A DNA stretch of 64,000 nt from Glutinoglossum americanum (GCA_020080175.1 JAGHQL010000120.1:1-64000); one strand, 5' to 3'. Positions 1-13,491 are shown, counted from the stretch's first letter. The notes: a model not told the origin generated them from the letters alone. Translations and numbers: made by a program.

Positions 1-1706
1 ATGACGCGGGCGGGGCGGGGCGGCGTGGGCGGTGGGGTGGTGTGGGGCTGGGTGGATTAGGGGAGAGGGGGGGGGTGTCTGTTGTTTGATGGTTGTCGCT
101 GACGTTTCTTTCGCGTTCGCGCTCCCTTTTCACTTTCCTCTTCTGGGTGTGCTGGGTGTGATACGGAAGGATGTATCCTATTTGTTTGTTCGTTTGTTCC
201 CACCGCTGTTGGTTAGCTGCAGTTTTAATCCGCACGAATCTGCATGTTTCCTCCAGCCGGCTGGCGGCTGGCGGCTGGCCGGTCAATCAATCAATGGCAC
301 TTGGGCCCCCCCATATATTCCTTCCCCCCCCCCCTTCCTGCTCGTTTTTCTTTTGGTTTCGTAATTATACACACCTATTATCCCATATATACATACTGTC
401 TTGCTTCACGGCACGGCAGGAGGGGGGCTTCCTTCGATAAGGAACGAACCCTTCGAGGGAACTCAAAGAGGAGTTACCCTTATATTTATATTTTCTTTTT
501 TCTCGGGCCTCGTCCAGTCTGGTTCCTCACCGTCGTGACCTGGACAAACATGGCAAAACCATCCCTTTTTATATATATTCCTTCCTTCCCTATACCTGCA
601 CTTCGCGCATCCACCCACCTACCACTCTGCGCGCCTCCTCAGCACCCCTACCCCGCGAGAAGAACCCCACCTACCGACTCCAGTCGCCGCCAGATGGATT
701 TTCGTTAGCGGTACCCTCACTGCCATCCTCGCCAACCAGGGACCTTATCGACAAGATTCATATGCGTCAGGCGTACTGGAGGCTAGGCCTACTCCCTGTT
801 CCTGCTTTCCCTCGCTGAGTAAAGAACTCGCCGGTATCCGTGGATTGCTGACCGACGAAGAAGGCCTCCAGCTTGTGCATGGGGCTGCCCCTGGAGGGGC
901 ATATGGGACACTCCTGATTCTTCTTTGGTCCCGGTTGTTACACTCCTCTCCCTTCGCCCTTTTCGCTTCGCAGCTATGGCAAATGCTATACCATTACTAC
1001 TACGTAGTACGACACACTGCCGTGAGCGGGCGGGTTAATATAGGTTCGTTGTCCTTCTTCATCCCTCTTCTCACGCGTCGGTTCGGTGTTCGTGTGGAGC
1101 GCTTCTCGTTTTCGTCCTTCCTCGCCCTTGCTATACATCGGTAGCGATATGATTTGCTTTTCCCGCATAATAGTGTACTTGCAGATGGATGGCATGGTTA
1201 CTGAAGCTTGGGGTGTGTAGTCCCGGCGGCGAGCACAGTAGAGACTTTTGCGACACTCGTGTCGGCCGTGATGTTAGGTTAGTTGAGGCTACGCGTTCTC
1301 CTTCTTTTTCTTGCTTGTCGCGTTGATGCGGCTTCATCCACTTTCCCTTACTTCTTTCGCAACACAAAAGCTCATTTTTGCCCCACTACTCCTCTTGAAC
1401 ACCTGGAGCTTATCATCTCTCTTGTACATCTTCATCACAAGCCCTTCGTCAACTCACCTGTTACTTGTCAGTATCTTCTTTCCCCTTCATAGTTCTTCAC
1501 CAACGCTCTCTCCACCAATTCCCCTCTTCCTCACCACCACCTCCCGCATCACATTGCTCCAATTCTTCCTCACCCACTGCTCTCTCTCACACAAACCCTC
1601 CCATCATATCGCCAATTGCCTTAATCTCTCTTTTATCACATCTTCAGCGGACCTTCGTCGCTTATCTGGCCTAAACAGCAGTCACACTCACCCTATTTCA
1701 TAGCAG
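1..1706 (+). other. Upstream region and long pyrimidine-rich leader
   Basis: The first ~100 bases are G-rich. The rest becomes strongly C/T-rich on the + strand, especially from about 1300 to 1700, as in fungal promoters and long 5' leaders. Short open frames here have no recognisable protein features. The stretch probably holds the promoter and untranslated first exon of the gene starting at 1973. Confidence 0.5.
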
Positions 1707-1950
1707 GTAAGCTGCACCATCCACTTCCCTTAATTGGCAGTTTCTCATCGCGATCTTCTCACGTCCTCCCGATTCCCCTACCTGACCTCGTCCATTATGA
1801 TATTGAGGCTTTCTGGCAATACTGTCTTTGTCACACTCTAGCATTCCCAAACACTCCAGCTACTGTTTTTGCGGAGTTCAGATCGAACAATCCATCTCAC
1901 ATTAATTAACTGTCTTTTTTCTCACCTTGGCTCTTCCGCTAACCGGTTAG
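1707..1950 (+). other. Probable 5'UTR intron
   Basis: A GTAAGC donor at 1707 pairs with an acceptor ending AACCGGTTAG at 1950, and a GCTAAC branch-like sequence lies just upstream of the acceptor. The first ATG after the acceptor, at 1973, opens the coding frame. The intron would therefore lie wholly in the leader, 22 bases before the start codon. This is inferred from splice signals only. Confidence 0.55.
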
Positions 1951-1972
1951 GTTGCCATCTTTACAGTTCGCT

Positions 1973-4495
1973 ATGACGCGAGATAAAAAGGATAGTCCAA
2001 TCGACCGAACCCCTGATACCTTACCTGAAGCAAAGATTATTCTTGCTTTTCTGAAACACCGACTCGATGAGCTCGAGAAGCAGCTAGAAGATGCGTCAAA
2101 ATCTCGGGAGTCAATGGCGGAATCACTGGCATGTTTCTTGAACCACGGAGTGGCAAACGAGCAATATCGTCAAGACATAGTTGTTATGCGGGTGCAGCTA
2201 GATCGCCAAGAAACGGAGCTGAAGACACTCCGAATACAGCACGACGCGTTCGTCGCACAGGTCCTCAGAGACCGAGCGGAAAGAGAAGACCTAGAATCGA
2301 TTAGGCGACAACACCGCCAACAAGGACCCCCTACTGTAAGTTATGCACAGGGCTGTCTGAAGGGGGGCACGTAGTTGACATGTTAGGGTAACCCGCCTGA
2401 TGAGCCTGATTTTGGTGGCTCCCTTATCGATGCTTTCGCCGATGCCGCTCTCCCACCGACCGCCGTTCCGGAAGATTGGGTAGCCGGTTCACCTCCGCCA
2501 GGCAATCTCATGGAATTCGGGAATGATCCCTTTGATACCAACTCGCCTCCACTAAGTATTCTCACAGGCCTTAGGGAAGAACAACTCGGTGCTCCACCTG
2601 GGCCGAGTGGTATAAACGGCGCGCCCGATCAGGTAGCATCAGATCAAGAGATAAATTGGGAAGATTGGGTTGGACTCATTGGACCTGGCCCCAATCCGGA
2701 CCGGGTGGTTGAGAACGATAACGGCTCGGACGTACCTACCGAACCATTTACTCGGTCTGAGACTGAACAAATTTACCGTCGCTTCTATCCACATCTTCTA
2801 CCAAATCTTCAAAATATGCCCGGTGAAGCTCAGGTACGGCACACGAGCGGCTTTGTTCGTCTGCTTTTTCCCTTGAAATACCTCCAGATTGCGGAAATTC
2901 GTTGACTTGTGAAAATATAGGTGAATGAAAGTGTCCAAGCATCTGCATCCGAAGAATGGCGCCCAACAACTGTTGAAGATGCTAGTGACGGTAACGGAAA
3001 GGGGAGGAAAGCCCATCGTGATGAACCTACCGACAGCGAGAGTGGTAGTGGGTCTAGTGATATCAAAGGCAAAGGTAAAGCGGTCGATCAAGGCACCACC
3101 ACCGCACGAGCCACCACCGGTGAATCCAGCGTGAACGGAAGTCAGAGCGCAATCACTCATGCCGCCCCAACGGTTCTCCGGACCGGCCTCCACCACCCTA
3201 GCCTCCTAGAAGGTACAACTTCTCGCTACACCACCCCGGAACCATTCCGGCCAACAACCCTCAATTATGACCATTTCACGCGCCACGGACGTACTCCCAG
3301 CTTCTTCGAATTTGGCATCCAGTTCGATCCCCCTCCCAACTCACGGAACAACCCCCGCAGCACTGTGCTCATCGAGAACCTACCCTCCAATATCACAATG
3401 AACACTCTGATGCCATCGGTGAGAGGTGGTGCTGTGCTTAGGGCCACTATTGTCAACACCACCCCGATTACTGGGACTCCGACTGCGTTGGTTACGTTTG
3501 TGGAGCCGCAGGCTGCGGCAGATTACGTTGCGTTTGCGAATATCCATCCTATCCGGTTTTCCGGTTTCGTGGCGGCTGTAACGCTCGTGGCTACGCCGAA
3601 TTTCCCCATGCCGTTTTATCTCCAACAGGCGGTTAGGCTCCTTAACCAGACACGCGCGTTAAGGCTGAGTGGGATACAAGACCCCTCCCATTTCACTACA
3701 GACCAACTCCTAAGAGACCTAGACCTCGAGTGGGCGTCCAGATTAGGGTTGATCGAGAACATCCATCACCTGGATGGTTCCACAGTCGACCTCACATTCT
3801 CATCCCTAGAAGTCGCCCTCCACGCCTTCCATACCCTCCGCTCAACCCAAGTATCACACCACACCGCAGGAGCCTACGCTACATTCCTCCCAGATCCCTC
3901 CTCATTACCCCTAGAATCCCTCCTAAGATATCAAGCCAGGCTCAGCGGCCACCTTCAGCAAGACAACGTCCCGGATGAGGACCTCTACGACCCTGACGCA
4001 CCAGACGATGCCTATGATGACGCGGATATGTCGGACTACGAACCAAACGACGGGTTCGGGGATGTTTTCCGCCCGCCGACCCCGAAACCCGAGGTGGATG
4101 ACTTGACTGACGCTGAGGTGTATCCGGACCTAGGTGGTAGCGGGGCGACCGGTACTGAAGATGGGTCCTACGGCGGGGATGAAGAAGGGGGTGGAGGTGA
4201 TAACGCGGGCGAGGGACCGAGCACCGGACCACCAGCCTATACGCTATCTCTCGGTGAGTTAGAGTCTTTAATATCCAGTGAAGACATAGAAGCGCACTTC
4301 CTTTGCCCAGCCATCCACCAAGCGAGGGCCGCTGGAGGAAGGGGCGATTGTACCGGTGAGGGGTGCGTCGCCAGCGGTGAGGAAATCGAGGCGGAAGGAG
4401 GCGAAGGAGAATATGAACCGCAGGAAGGAGACCCCGACCACTCTTCCGTCGCCCTATCCACGCAGACAGGAGGCTTGCCCCTCGCCGTCGAATAA
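1973..4495 (+). CDS. Coiled-coil protein with RRM-like domains and acidic tail
   Basis: Three exons, 1973-2335, 2387-2833 and 2921-4495, join in phase 0 to give 794 residues. The introns are GTAAGT...TTAG (51 bases) and GTACGG...ATATAG (87 bases). The start is the first ATG after the leader intron. Residues ~16-110 are charged and heptad-like (coiled coil). A linker rich in S, T, P and G follows. At ~417-495 an RRM-like fold can be read, with an RNP2-like VLIENLP and an RNP1-like TALVTFVEP. A weaker second copy lies at ~515-580. The C-terminal ~200 residues are D/E/G-rich. By analogy with fungal two-RRM regulators it may bind RNA, but RNP1 lacks the usual aromatic pair, so binding is unproven. 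I do not recognise an exact ortholog. Confidence 0.75.
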
Positions 4496-5119
4496 ACTAC
4501 GAATAACATCCCTCCCGATACAGACCCCAACGCGGTAGAGTGACTGGTGGATCGAGGGCGTCTGGTTTGAGGAGTGGATCAGCGAGAGGAACCATGGTGC
4601 GCTCAGCACAGCTCATCTTCCTCCTGCTCTGACTATTCGATACAGCACCCACGGGGGGGGGCGCATCTTTTTTCTCTCTCCAGCAAGGTCACCCAATCGA
4701 AAAGCAAAAAGGGAGGAAGGTCTTTTTTAATTTATGGGGATGTAGAAAGGGAATCGATTGACTTAACTAATTAATTAATTTAAGAATATATTTATTAAAT
4801 CTGTTCCTAGCCTACAGTGTAGATCCGGTCGCGTACTCCTTCACCTTGTTCACCCAGTCCCTTATTATCCCTACGCCCCCAATACCTCCAGTCTTTCTTT
4901 TTCTTTTCTTACCGACATACCGATGACACAATGGTATCACATTCACGCTACATCCACCACCCATAAATACACGCATACGTCCAAAAAGATTCATAAAATA
5001 TCATATCATGTCGTATCTGTCATCTCCGCGTAAATATTCAACAGAAAAAAGAAGGAAAATCAACCTCCGACCCAGCCCGATGCCAGGCTCCGGTATTCGT
5101 ATACCCAGACCATCCCAAA
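4496..5119. other. Convergent intergenic region
   Basis: This lies between the tails of the RRM-like gene (+) and trehalase (-). It contains AT-rich stretches around 4760-4800 that suit 3' ends. No gene was recognised. Confidence 0.5.
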
Positions 5120-7725
5120 TCAAAGGCAAGCCTCCTCCTCCCCGCCGCCATCCACCCCCTTAGCGCCTGCAATCGCATCCCAAGGCGCACAAACCCCCAA
5201 GGCGCGCATCATATGCGAACTCATGAACCCGAGCCCGTAGACATAACTCGCGTTTACCCAGCCGAACCTGTCCCCACACCCAGCGCACATTAGCACCCTT
5301 TCATTCCTAACGCTCCGCTTCCAGACAAACAAGAAGGTACAGCAAGGAATAGATGGGAAAGAAAAAAAAACTTACCCCTCCCTCGCCACACCCCTGAAAT
5401 CAATGCCCTGATTCCCATACTCCGCGTCCACCCTATGCGCCCTTACTGGTTCCGTAACATCATACTTCTCCACAACCGCTCCATTGAAATCCACAAAGAC
5501 CTTCGTCATCATGTGGAGCCACTTGTACGCCAATCTCTCCGCCTCAGCCGTATACCCATAGCGCTTCAAACCACCCCAAGCTAGGATCTGATGAGGCGCC
5601 CACCCGTACGGGTAATCCCATTGGTATTGCGGGCGATCGGGTCCTACTGCGCCTCTAGACTCTTTGGTTGTGGATACGAGGCCACCCATGCGTTCGAATT
5701 TCGGGAGGGCCTTTGAGACGAGTAGGGAGGCTTGGTGGGGGGTCGCGAGGCCGCTCCAGAGGGCCCAGAGGCAGGTTGCGGTTTCGTAGGTGCGTTGCTT
5801 TTTTGTGAGGGTGTTGTAGTCAAAGTAGAGGCCCGTTTCTTCGTTCCAGAGGTGCGTGTTGACCGCCTCCTTTCTCCTGTTTGCTCTTTGATCCCATAGG
5901 GACGATGATTCGACGTGATCCGGTTCTTGGCCTGGGGCGCAGAATGCAGCTGGGACCTTAAGCTCATCCCCAAATACTGTGCGAATCGTTCGTGAGATAT
6001 CGGTCTCGTACTTGTAAAGGAGACAATTCAAGTCGATAGTTGCGATGTTGGCCGCGATGGTTTCTAGACGGTACGAATTGTCATGGCCAGACTCTCTGAG
6101 CGCCCTGTCATGGAGAAAGTACTCGTCCAAATCTGGCTCTTTCACTGTCCCGGCGTTGTACGCCTGTATAAGCTCCTTTATCCCCATCCCGTATTTGCTA
6201 GCATAGGGCCTCAAGACGTGCTCGAATTGCGTGTCTTCTGGCTCCGGTGGAACTCCAAGTCCGGGTGGCCTATATCTTGAAAGGCCAGATTCTGGGTCGT
6301 ACCTCGGCTCAGCCATCCAGACTTTGTTGTACTCCTTCATCGCCGCTAGTATCGCGAGCCTCAAGAACTCCTTTGATCCTGGTTCATTCTGAATCTTCTC
6401 ATACGTCTTCAGAGCAAGGTCAGTCAGGAACGGTGGCTGCGATCTACAAAGGTAGTAAGACCGGTTTGCATTGAGGATCTTGCCGTAGTGCTTGATCTCA
6501 AAGATAAAGTTCTGGATGGTTGATTTGACCAGGTGTGTCCGGTCGCTTTCCAAAAGCCCCAAAGCGCAGAAATAGCTATCCCAATTGTACAGTTCATTGA
6601 ACCTCCCTCCAGGAACAACGAATGGTAGGCCCTTTAGCTCCTTCTCTCCAGTAGACGGGTCCTTTATATACTCCTCCATCTCAAGCGCAAGCAAACCTGG
6701 TTCGTTATTTAGACTCTTGACAAACTCAGGAGTTACTTCTTCTTCCGGAGGAAGTAGTCGAACGTCTAGCCGAATATCTGGTCGATCCTGGGCTACCTTG
6801 GTATAATACGCGTACTGTTCTGGTGCTCCTGGCGGTACATAAATCCTCGGCCGCGGGTCGCTAGTCCAGTCTTTGGGGTCCTTAGCTGCGATTTCAATAA
6901 CGGAAGAATCTATTCGCCTAGTCAAATTGTCCCAGAACATATCTCTGATCAGACGGCTCAGGCGATGCACCGGATTCTCATTGAGCCGCAATTCATCAAG
7001 TGTTATATACTTGCATTTGTTATCTTGTGCAAGAGTGAGTTCCTGAAGAAGATTGGAAAGCATGTACGTGCCCCGGACGACAACTCGATTAAAGCCGTCG
7101 GAATTAACCGTTCCCAGAGAGGCCATCTTGAAGCAGACAGGGTCAGCTCGTTGGTTTTTGGCTAGAGAGAGCTGGTACTACACCTTTGGGCCGCTATCCT
7201 CCACGGTAATCTTCAGATCCCCGTCTGTGTCTTCTCCGGCAAGAAGAGCTTTCAGAGTAGAATCGACAGCGACTATAAACTTGCGGGGTGCGGGGGTGGT
7301 CTCATCTGTAATCGGCACGTTAACATGGAGTAAGCAAACATCCAGCCGGAATAGCCATTGGTAGGTGAGGCGAAGACGTACCATGGCTTCCTCTTCGATG
7401 AACACCAGAGGCTTTCCCCTGATTCTCGGACAACGCCACGTGGTTCGACTACAAGTCCCTTGTCAGAACGGATGAGGTTTCCAGAAGTTCAAGTATGAAC
7501 GAAGGATATTCATGTCAACGCCAAACAAGAGAGATCCCACTAGCCCTAACCCCGAGGTCTAAGGACTTGGTAAAACCTCAAGTTGATCCAGGAAGGGTAA
7601 ACGCTAATACCACAAGAGAGGGAACGCCATACAATGGAGGAGGATCTCCGTTTCCCCGAACGAGTCTTCTGCTCGGGTCCGGTGGCGTTGGGGCCGTCAG
7701 AGTCTTGAGAGTATTTGTGGCTCAT
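5120..7725 (-). CDS. NTH1: Neutral trehalase
   Basis: Hydrolyses cytosolic trehalose to two glucose molecules (GH37). Five exons are proposed, 7725-7633, 7448-7382, 7305-7184, 7126-5376 and 5267-5120, giving 726 residues, normal for the family. The N-terminus carries KRRSSS and then RRGSH with Ser52, the classic PKA site; RRGSH is assembled across the second intron boundary. Residues 79-90 ([12 protein letters not shown]) match the family's Ca-binding loop. Trehalase signature 1, [14 protein letters not shown], lies near 266 and signature 2, [12 protein letters not shown], near 605. The last exon restores the expected [12 protein letters not shown] ending. The first exon is the least certain: its ATG and the 184-base intron were chosen because they stay in phase and add a second PKA-like motif. 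Two CCCCT (STRE-like) pentamers lie upstream, at 7747-7751 and 8195-8199, which would fit stress control. Confidence 0.93.
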
Positions 7726-10252
7726 GATGGACAAGATTGGCTTTTTAGGGGTATGCCAGGGTGAGAGGTGGCGGGGTCGCCGTATAGAATATATACATCG
7801 AGGTGCCGTTGGACTTCTGACCGCCATGCTCCAACAAAGCCCCACTTCCCGCCACCACGAGATAAGCTACTGCAGAATATGCGGGTGCTGGGCCTGTGGC
7901 AATTCGGACAAGCCACCTTAAATTGTGAGGGTTCTCGCCCAGATCGAAGCGCCAAAAGCAATATATCGCAGTGGCGGGATCCAACAGCTAACCTCAAGAT
8001 CAGGTTCGCAAGCGCATTCAAAGTTTTCCCATTGGGAATGCTATTCGAATACCGCGAAACGAAATTTATTTGCTCGTATTCCACAATTTAGTGAAGACCC
8101 TCAATTGAGTGCACACCGCCAAACCCCCCAACTGAGACTTTTTGCCTTACTCTACTACTGTCCGACCCGCCGCCCCGCGAATGAATATCGCCAACCCCTC
8201 TTTTTATGGGCTATCTAAGATCTATTCCGCCCGATGTTCATAACTCTGCAGCTCCGTCGCGCGGACGATGTAGGCTAACTAAGCCCTCCTAGCACAAAAG
8301 CTCGTATTCCCAGATACAACACCACGTATTCTAACGGTATTGGTGGTGGTACATACAAGCATAGACCTTGTTGGAGTTGAGACTCGGCTTTTGACCAATA
8401 AATAGCCCAGTGCTTCCGAGTTATGATATCTTGGGAAATATTTACTGAAAATCTTTGGTATGTGAGTAAGTAAAAATCGTTTTCGCGGTAATTATCCTTT
8501 TCTGTTTGCGCACCTGGCTCTTAAAGGTTTTAAGCCCAGGAAAAACGCTTCTATACTGCAGATACAAATCGTAAGCCTTAGAGCTTCTCACTCAATCTCG
8601 GTGCTACTAAGCTTCGCCTCGAAGCTAGTCGCCTTTGCCTTTTCGGCACCCTCGTCAGTATCAAGCTCCTCACCATCAATCACATAGACTGGTCCTAAGC
8701 ATGTCCAGCTGGTACCACCCTTTATCCTTCCTATAGTCATTAGCTGCCTTGCCGTCAAGTCGCAAGTCCCCAGATAAGACAACGGCAGGAAGGTTTTTGT
8801 CTGCAGTTGCTGGATCATAGGGATTCGAAGTGGGCACACAATGGTGAAGTATGGCTACGATTCGATGACCAATGCTTTACCATTCAGTCCAAGTTCCGAT
8901 CTCTGAGAGATTTCTGGTGGCAAGATACCAGGTAGTGTGAAATCGGGAATTGCTAGGAAGAGAGTCAGTGACTCTCTTCAACCGAACTGCCTGACTCTCC
9001 GCGTATCCAACATATTTCTCTTGGTTCAGCGAATCCTTGCCAGTAGCCACCCTCCTGTGATCCTGCACATTGCCAGATGGGAGTGACCCAATTGAAAAGG
9101 TAGCCACGACGAGCGGGAGCTTGTGTCCAGAGGGAAGCTGGCCATGAGTGCCCCCCCAAAATTGACGTAAAAATAAACTCTCGGGTCCCTCTTTCGCACT
9201 TTTGCAATTTTTCTGCGTATGCTGCAACGCGTCCCTCTCTAGCTCACAATCTGATCTAACCACAGCCACTGGCGATAGAAACCGGCTGTATGTACATACA
9301 GTATATCCCGACAACTAAAGGGTGAGTCAAGGCCGACGTGAATTTGTTAGAATCGGCAGTTCAACAACAGAAGTGAACAGGCCTTTCCTCGAGAACCCCA
9401 CCCGGTCATCCTGGGCGTAATCCGCGAGCGTGACCCGACACCGCCTTCTCCGCCACTGCCAATGGAGGATAAACAAACAGCTATGCTTTTATTCCATCGT
9501 GTTGGCTAATAGCGGTCAACTCCGAACATGGATGTCGAAGATAACGCCTTGTGGCTAATGACAGACGCAAGCGGCGGGTCGAGGGCTGCTTTTAAGGTGG
9601 GCTCGGTACTGCCCAGCAAGAACGGACAGAGTCTGCAACAATAAGCACAGCAATAACAACCATCGAGGGCGGTGAAACAAGTCGAATGACGTACACAGCG
9701 CGAACGCACTTTCTGCACGAAATCAGTAAGGCTGAGTCTACAAAACGTTTTTGGCGGATCTCAATGGAATATCCCCGGAGTGGCTTATTCCTTTTAGTTT
9801 CTTTTTGTGTGGCGGGGGGGCGTTCTGTTGAGCGGCGAGAAAGTGTGCCTTGAATTCTGCCTCACTGACCGTCGATTAAGCACTGCGTTATTTTCCAGCA
9901 TCAGCTCCGAGTGGCTAGGGCGACACCGGCTTACGGAGTATGATACACTTGATTACAATTGGGTCGACATGCATCGGAATGATGGCCATATTCGTTTTTC
10001 CGCAGCTCACGCGGGAAGCTCTTCTAGCGCACCGGCACAGAACAGGCATCGATATGCACCAATAGGAGATGGGAATTGCAATACGCGCTCATTCTCATTT
10101 GCTTGCAGCAAGTCGCTTTGCATGGCTCGACAGTACTCTTTAACCCCTCCGCCATCTCATCTTGCTGCTCCCTGGCTTCGACCTCCAACGTACACCTCCA
10201 ACATACATCCACGTCTTACTTCCCTCACATACATCTGAATAGTCATTCACGG
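7726..10252. other. Divergent intergenic region, possible gene relic
   Basis: This 2.5-kb gap separates trehalase (-) from the CorA-like gene (+) and should contain both promoters. Between 8588 and 9314 the - strand has two medium open frames with protein-like composition, but they share no family I recognise and are broken by stops between them. They may be relics of an old gene. Nothing else could be supported. Confidence 0.35.
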
Positions 10253-12512
10253 ATGGCGGATAGACGGGAGTCATCGGCCTCTAGCCGTTCGACGAGGCTA
10301 GCCCCTTCGCAACGTGCGGCGATGAGGGAATGGAGGTCGATGTCTGCAGACACCGAGGTTACGGAGGAGACACTAGAAGAAGTTAAACGGTCCTCGACCG
10401 ACGTGCCGGCTACCATGGACGCCTTACAAGAATTTGGGGACGTGATCTCGCGGACCCGCGATCCAGAAATGGAGGCGAGATTCCGCGAGAAATTAGAACG
10501 ATACCTGGCTGAGAATGAGCGCCAACGACCGGCTCTTCTCAGCGTGATGGAATGGGCTGACGCTGGAATTCGAACCGCTGGAGACTTTGCATCGTTTATC
10601 CTTAAGGGTTTTCGGTTTCCCCGCTTGCCTACCGACCAGGAGCTCGTAGCGTTAGCCCGACACTATTATCCTCCCCGTATGGAACTTAAGGTTCATGTCA
10701 GTGACTTTGGCGACGATCGCTCTAGCCATTTCGAAACAACGTTGGGCGAAATCGAGAGATGTATGAAGTCTTGAGTACCACCTCTACTATAACCGGCTAA
10801 TCGCTCGTAGGCTGGGAAGACAAACCTGATTGGGCCATTGTCCGTTGGATGTGAGGGCGCTCTCTCCTCCGATGATAGGACTTCCCTCTGACTTTTCTAG
10901 ACACGCTCCCCTTGGGCTTGGACTTACTCATTCGGTGGGTGCATACAGACCATCCTGGCTAACTTGACCTAACAAATATACGTTATAGTCTGTGGAAGAC
11001 CTATTCCTTCATGGTGGGGATCGTGGTAGACCTTTTTTGTATGGAGGTTCAGCCGGCTTCCCATACATAGAGACTGAGGCCCTCAATTTTCGAAGTCGGC
11101 AGAACGTTCAGGAGATGCGAAATGTGTACATGATACTCTCAAAGTTGGAAGAGCTGCATCCTCAGCTTGATCAGATTTCTCTCAACGGCGATAACAACAA
11201 AAACCTAACCTCTGACATTGAGTGGAGAGCGGGCCATCTTGAATCGCCCATGGGCTATTGGAGTCTAGTCGAGTCAGACATGCCATGGCAACTCTCTGAG
11301 GGCATTGATCAAGGGCAAGGTGGAGTATGGGGCGGACTCACCCCTATCGGACGTGTTATCGACGGGCAAGAACTTTCAACCCACCCATTCTTTCGGGACT
11401 CCCAACTAGTGAGGAGTGTATTTCGGTGCTTCCACCGTGGTGATGGTAGTGACCCGCTTCCTGTCCTGATAGACTGCTGCTAATAAAGAAAGGATTCCTA
11501 TTGACACTTGCTCCCCCTACTGGTGTCGACTATCTGGACAAATACTTCCGAAAATACCTTAGAGAACCAATAGAATGTATGCCCGACAATGACGATGCCT
11601 CGGTCTTAGGTCACATGCTCCAACTCTTTGCAAAATCGGGCACGAGCAGTTGGCATAGGAAGACTGTAGAATGGCTTGCGGTATATATGATAACGGAATT
11701 CGGTGCCACCCCGCACACCATTCGCCAAGGGCACAATGCGGTGTCCGTGGTAGCTGCTTATCGAACCGTGGTTCAAGATCTTGTATGTGGCAAATTTTTA
11801 ACGATCACTCTAACAGTGGACTGACATTGATTTGAATAGAAACGAAGGAGATATGACCCGTGGAAGCGGAATGAATCCGTTAAACTAGTCCGGGAGTATC
11901 TCACCTGCATTGACGAGCTGACTTCAATCTGTTTAATATTATCAAAGAAAGTCCAGATGTTCGAAGGTTTGCTACAGGATTGCAAGGCGATGGAGGCTGA
12001 AGACAGTGCGCGAGCGGAGCCGGGCAATCCTTCTGGTAAATCTATGATAGATCGGGTGGAATGGGCTGCTACGGCTGTGAAGGATCAACACGATTCCCTC
12101 AAGAGATTCTCAGTAGATCTAGAGTTGGCGATGAATGCGGTGAGCAAGCCTATATGCCCGCCATATCGGGGGTCTGAGTGAACTACTACTAACATTTTTT
12201 GGGCGTGACTACCAGCTCTTCCAACTTCGATCGATAGAACAGAACGAGCTCGCCATCGTCGCAGACAGCCAGAACAAGGCCATCCTGGTGTTCACCGGCG
12301 TGACGATCATCTTCCTTCCACTTTCATTCTTCACGTCATATTACGGCATGAATTTGCAGGGCATAGCGAATACGCACAAGGATGAGGCTTTCTTTTGGAA
12401 AGTGTGTGGCACCGTTGCTTTCATGGTGATTTTGTTTGTCGTTGTTTACGCGTTCCGTAACAAGCTTCGAGGGAGACTTTTGAACCCCACGCCGCACAAT
12501 CGCATTGTGTGA
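10253..12512 (+). CDS. CorA-like divalent metal ion transporter
   Basis: Seven exons are proposed: 10253-10760, 10811-10850, 10901-10934, 10989-11445, 11493-11782, 11840-12139 and 12216-12512, giving 641 residues. Exons 2 and 3 are only 40 and 34 bases but keep phase exactly. The long N-terminal region is the cytosolic part typical of fungal CorA-like proteins and contains a KPDW segment and LGLG. A helical stalk follows. Two C-terminal membrane helices lie at ~568-587 and ~606-624. The CorA hallmark GMN sits at 587-589 (YYGMNLQGI) at the end of the first helix. Such proteins move Mg2+ or related ions as pentamers; the actual ion cannot be read from sequence. The protein is longer than bacterial CorA because of the fungal N-terminal extension. 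Confidence 0.85.
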
Positions 12513-13491
12513 GTCTAAAATGTTGCAGGGGTGGGACCAGAGGGCTTTCTTTTTTTGGGCCCCTTTTTCAGTAGTTACTTCGTTCATCAACTTCATCTTA
12601 TACTTGGGTTTTGGATTTATTACTCTACTTCATACACTTACCTTACCTACTCAACCCATGCTCGTTGACATGGACTACAATGCCTACTTGCCTGTCCTAT
12701 CTAGTCTTGACTCTAGGACCATGATTCAGCGTGGCGAATCCAACCACCCATCTCTCGACAACCTCCTGCTCCCGCGCTTATATCCTCTTACCAACCTCCC
12801 TCTTCGCCGACCGGGGGGACGCTCGTGGTCACGGGAGTCCCTCCCAAACATACTCTATATGAAGGATCAGCGGTGGGCCTCCCCGGCATGCGCCAGCTCA
12901 GCGAGAAACTCGCCTCTCATATGGATGTACCGCGCACGATAGGTGGGCGACAGCAAGCCCCAGTGCATCCAGGGAAGAACACAACTACCTATCCATATTT
13001 TCATCCCAACCCTTCGAATAAAATCTTGTGCACTACCCCCCCCCCCCACCCCCCTTTTTTTTTTTGACTTCCTGGATGGAGGACGGTCTTTTTTTTCTTG
13101 GCCGGGGGAGGTATGTACGTAGTATGGTATGGTGGTGGCTGGCTGTGGGAGGACTTTTGTGTCGCGCCACCCTCCTCCAGTATGACGATCAGAAGGCGGA
13201 CGAAATCTACAATTAGAAAGGGAAAAAAAAAGTCTTATTTATTTCTGTACAATACAGTCTCTGCTGGCGCGTACGAGAAAGAAAAAAAAAAAAGGGGGGG
13301 GGGGGCTACGGACGGTGTATCGTTTATTGTGCGGGAGAAAAAAAAAAGAAGATAAAACGAGTAGCGGAAACAGAACCAGCCCCTTATTAAACGCGTGCGT
13401 TCGGTCCTATACAGGTTTGATCCAGATTTAGCTATAAGGAGACATTTACTCCCACCGATGCATCCCCCCTCTCTCAGCCGCCGGGACCCTT
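12513..13491. other. Convergent intergenic region with homopolymer runs
   Basis: This lies between the 3' ends of the CorA-like gene and SDH2. It holds a C-run next to a T-run near 13037-13066, A-runs at ~13228 and ~13284, a G-run at ~13297 and another A-run at ~13338. No gene was recognised. Confidence 0.5.

Noticed and set aside
244-708. Overlapping + strand open frames near the window start
   Set aside because: Low-complexity products in pyrimidine-rich promoter-like DNA; no domains, no codon signal.
8588-9314. Two medium open frames on the - strand between trehalase and the CorA-like gene
   Set aside because: Composition is protein-like, but no motif or family could be recognised, stops separate the frames and no convincing splice pair joins them. 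Kept only as a possible relic.
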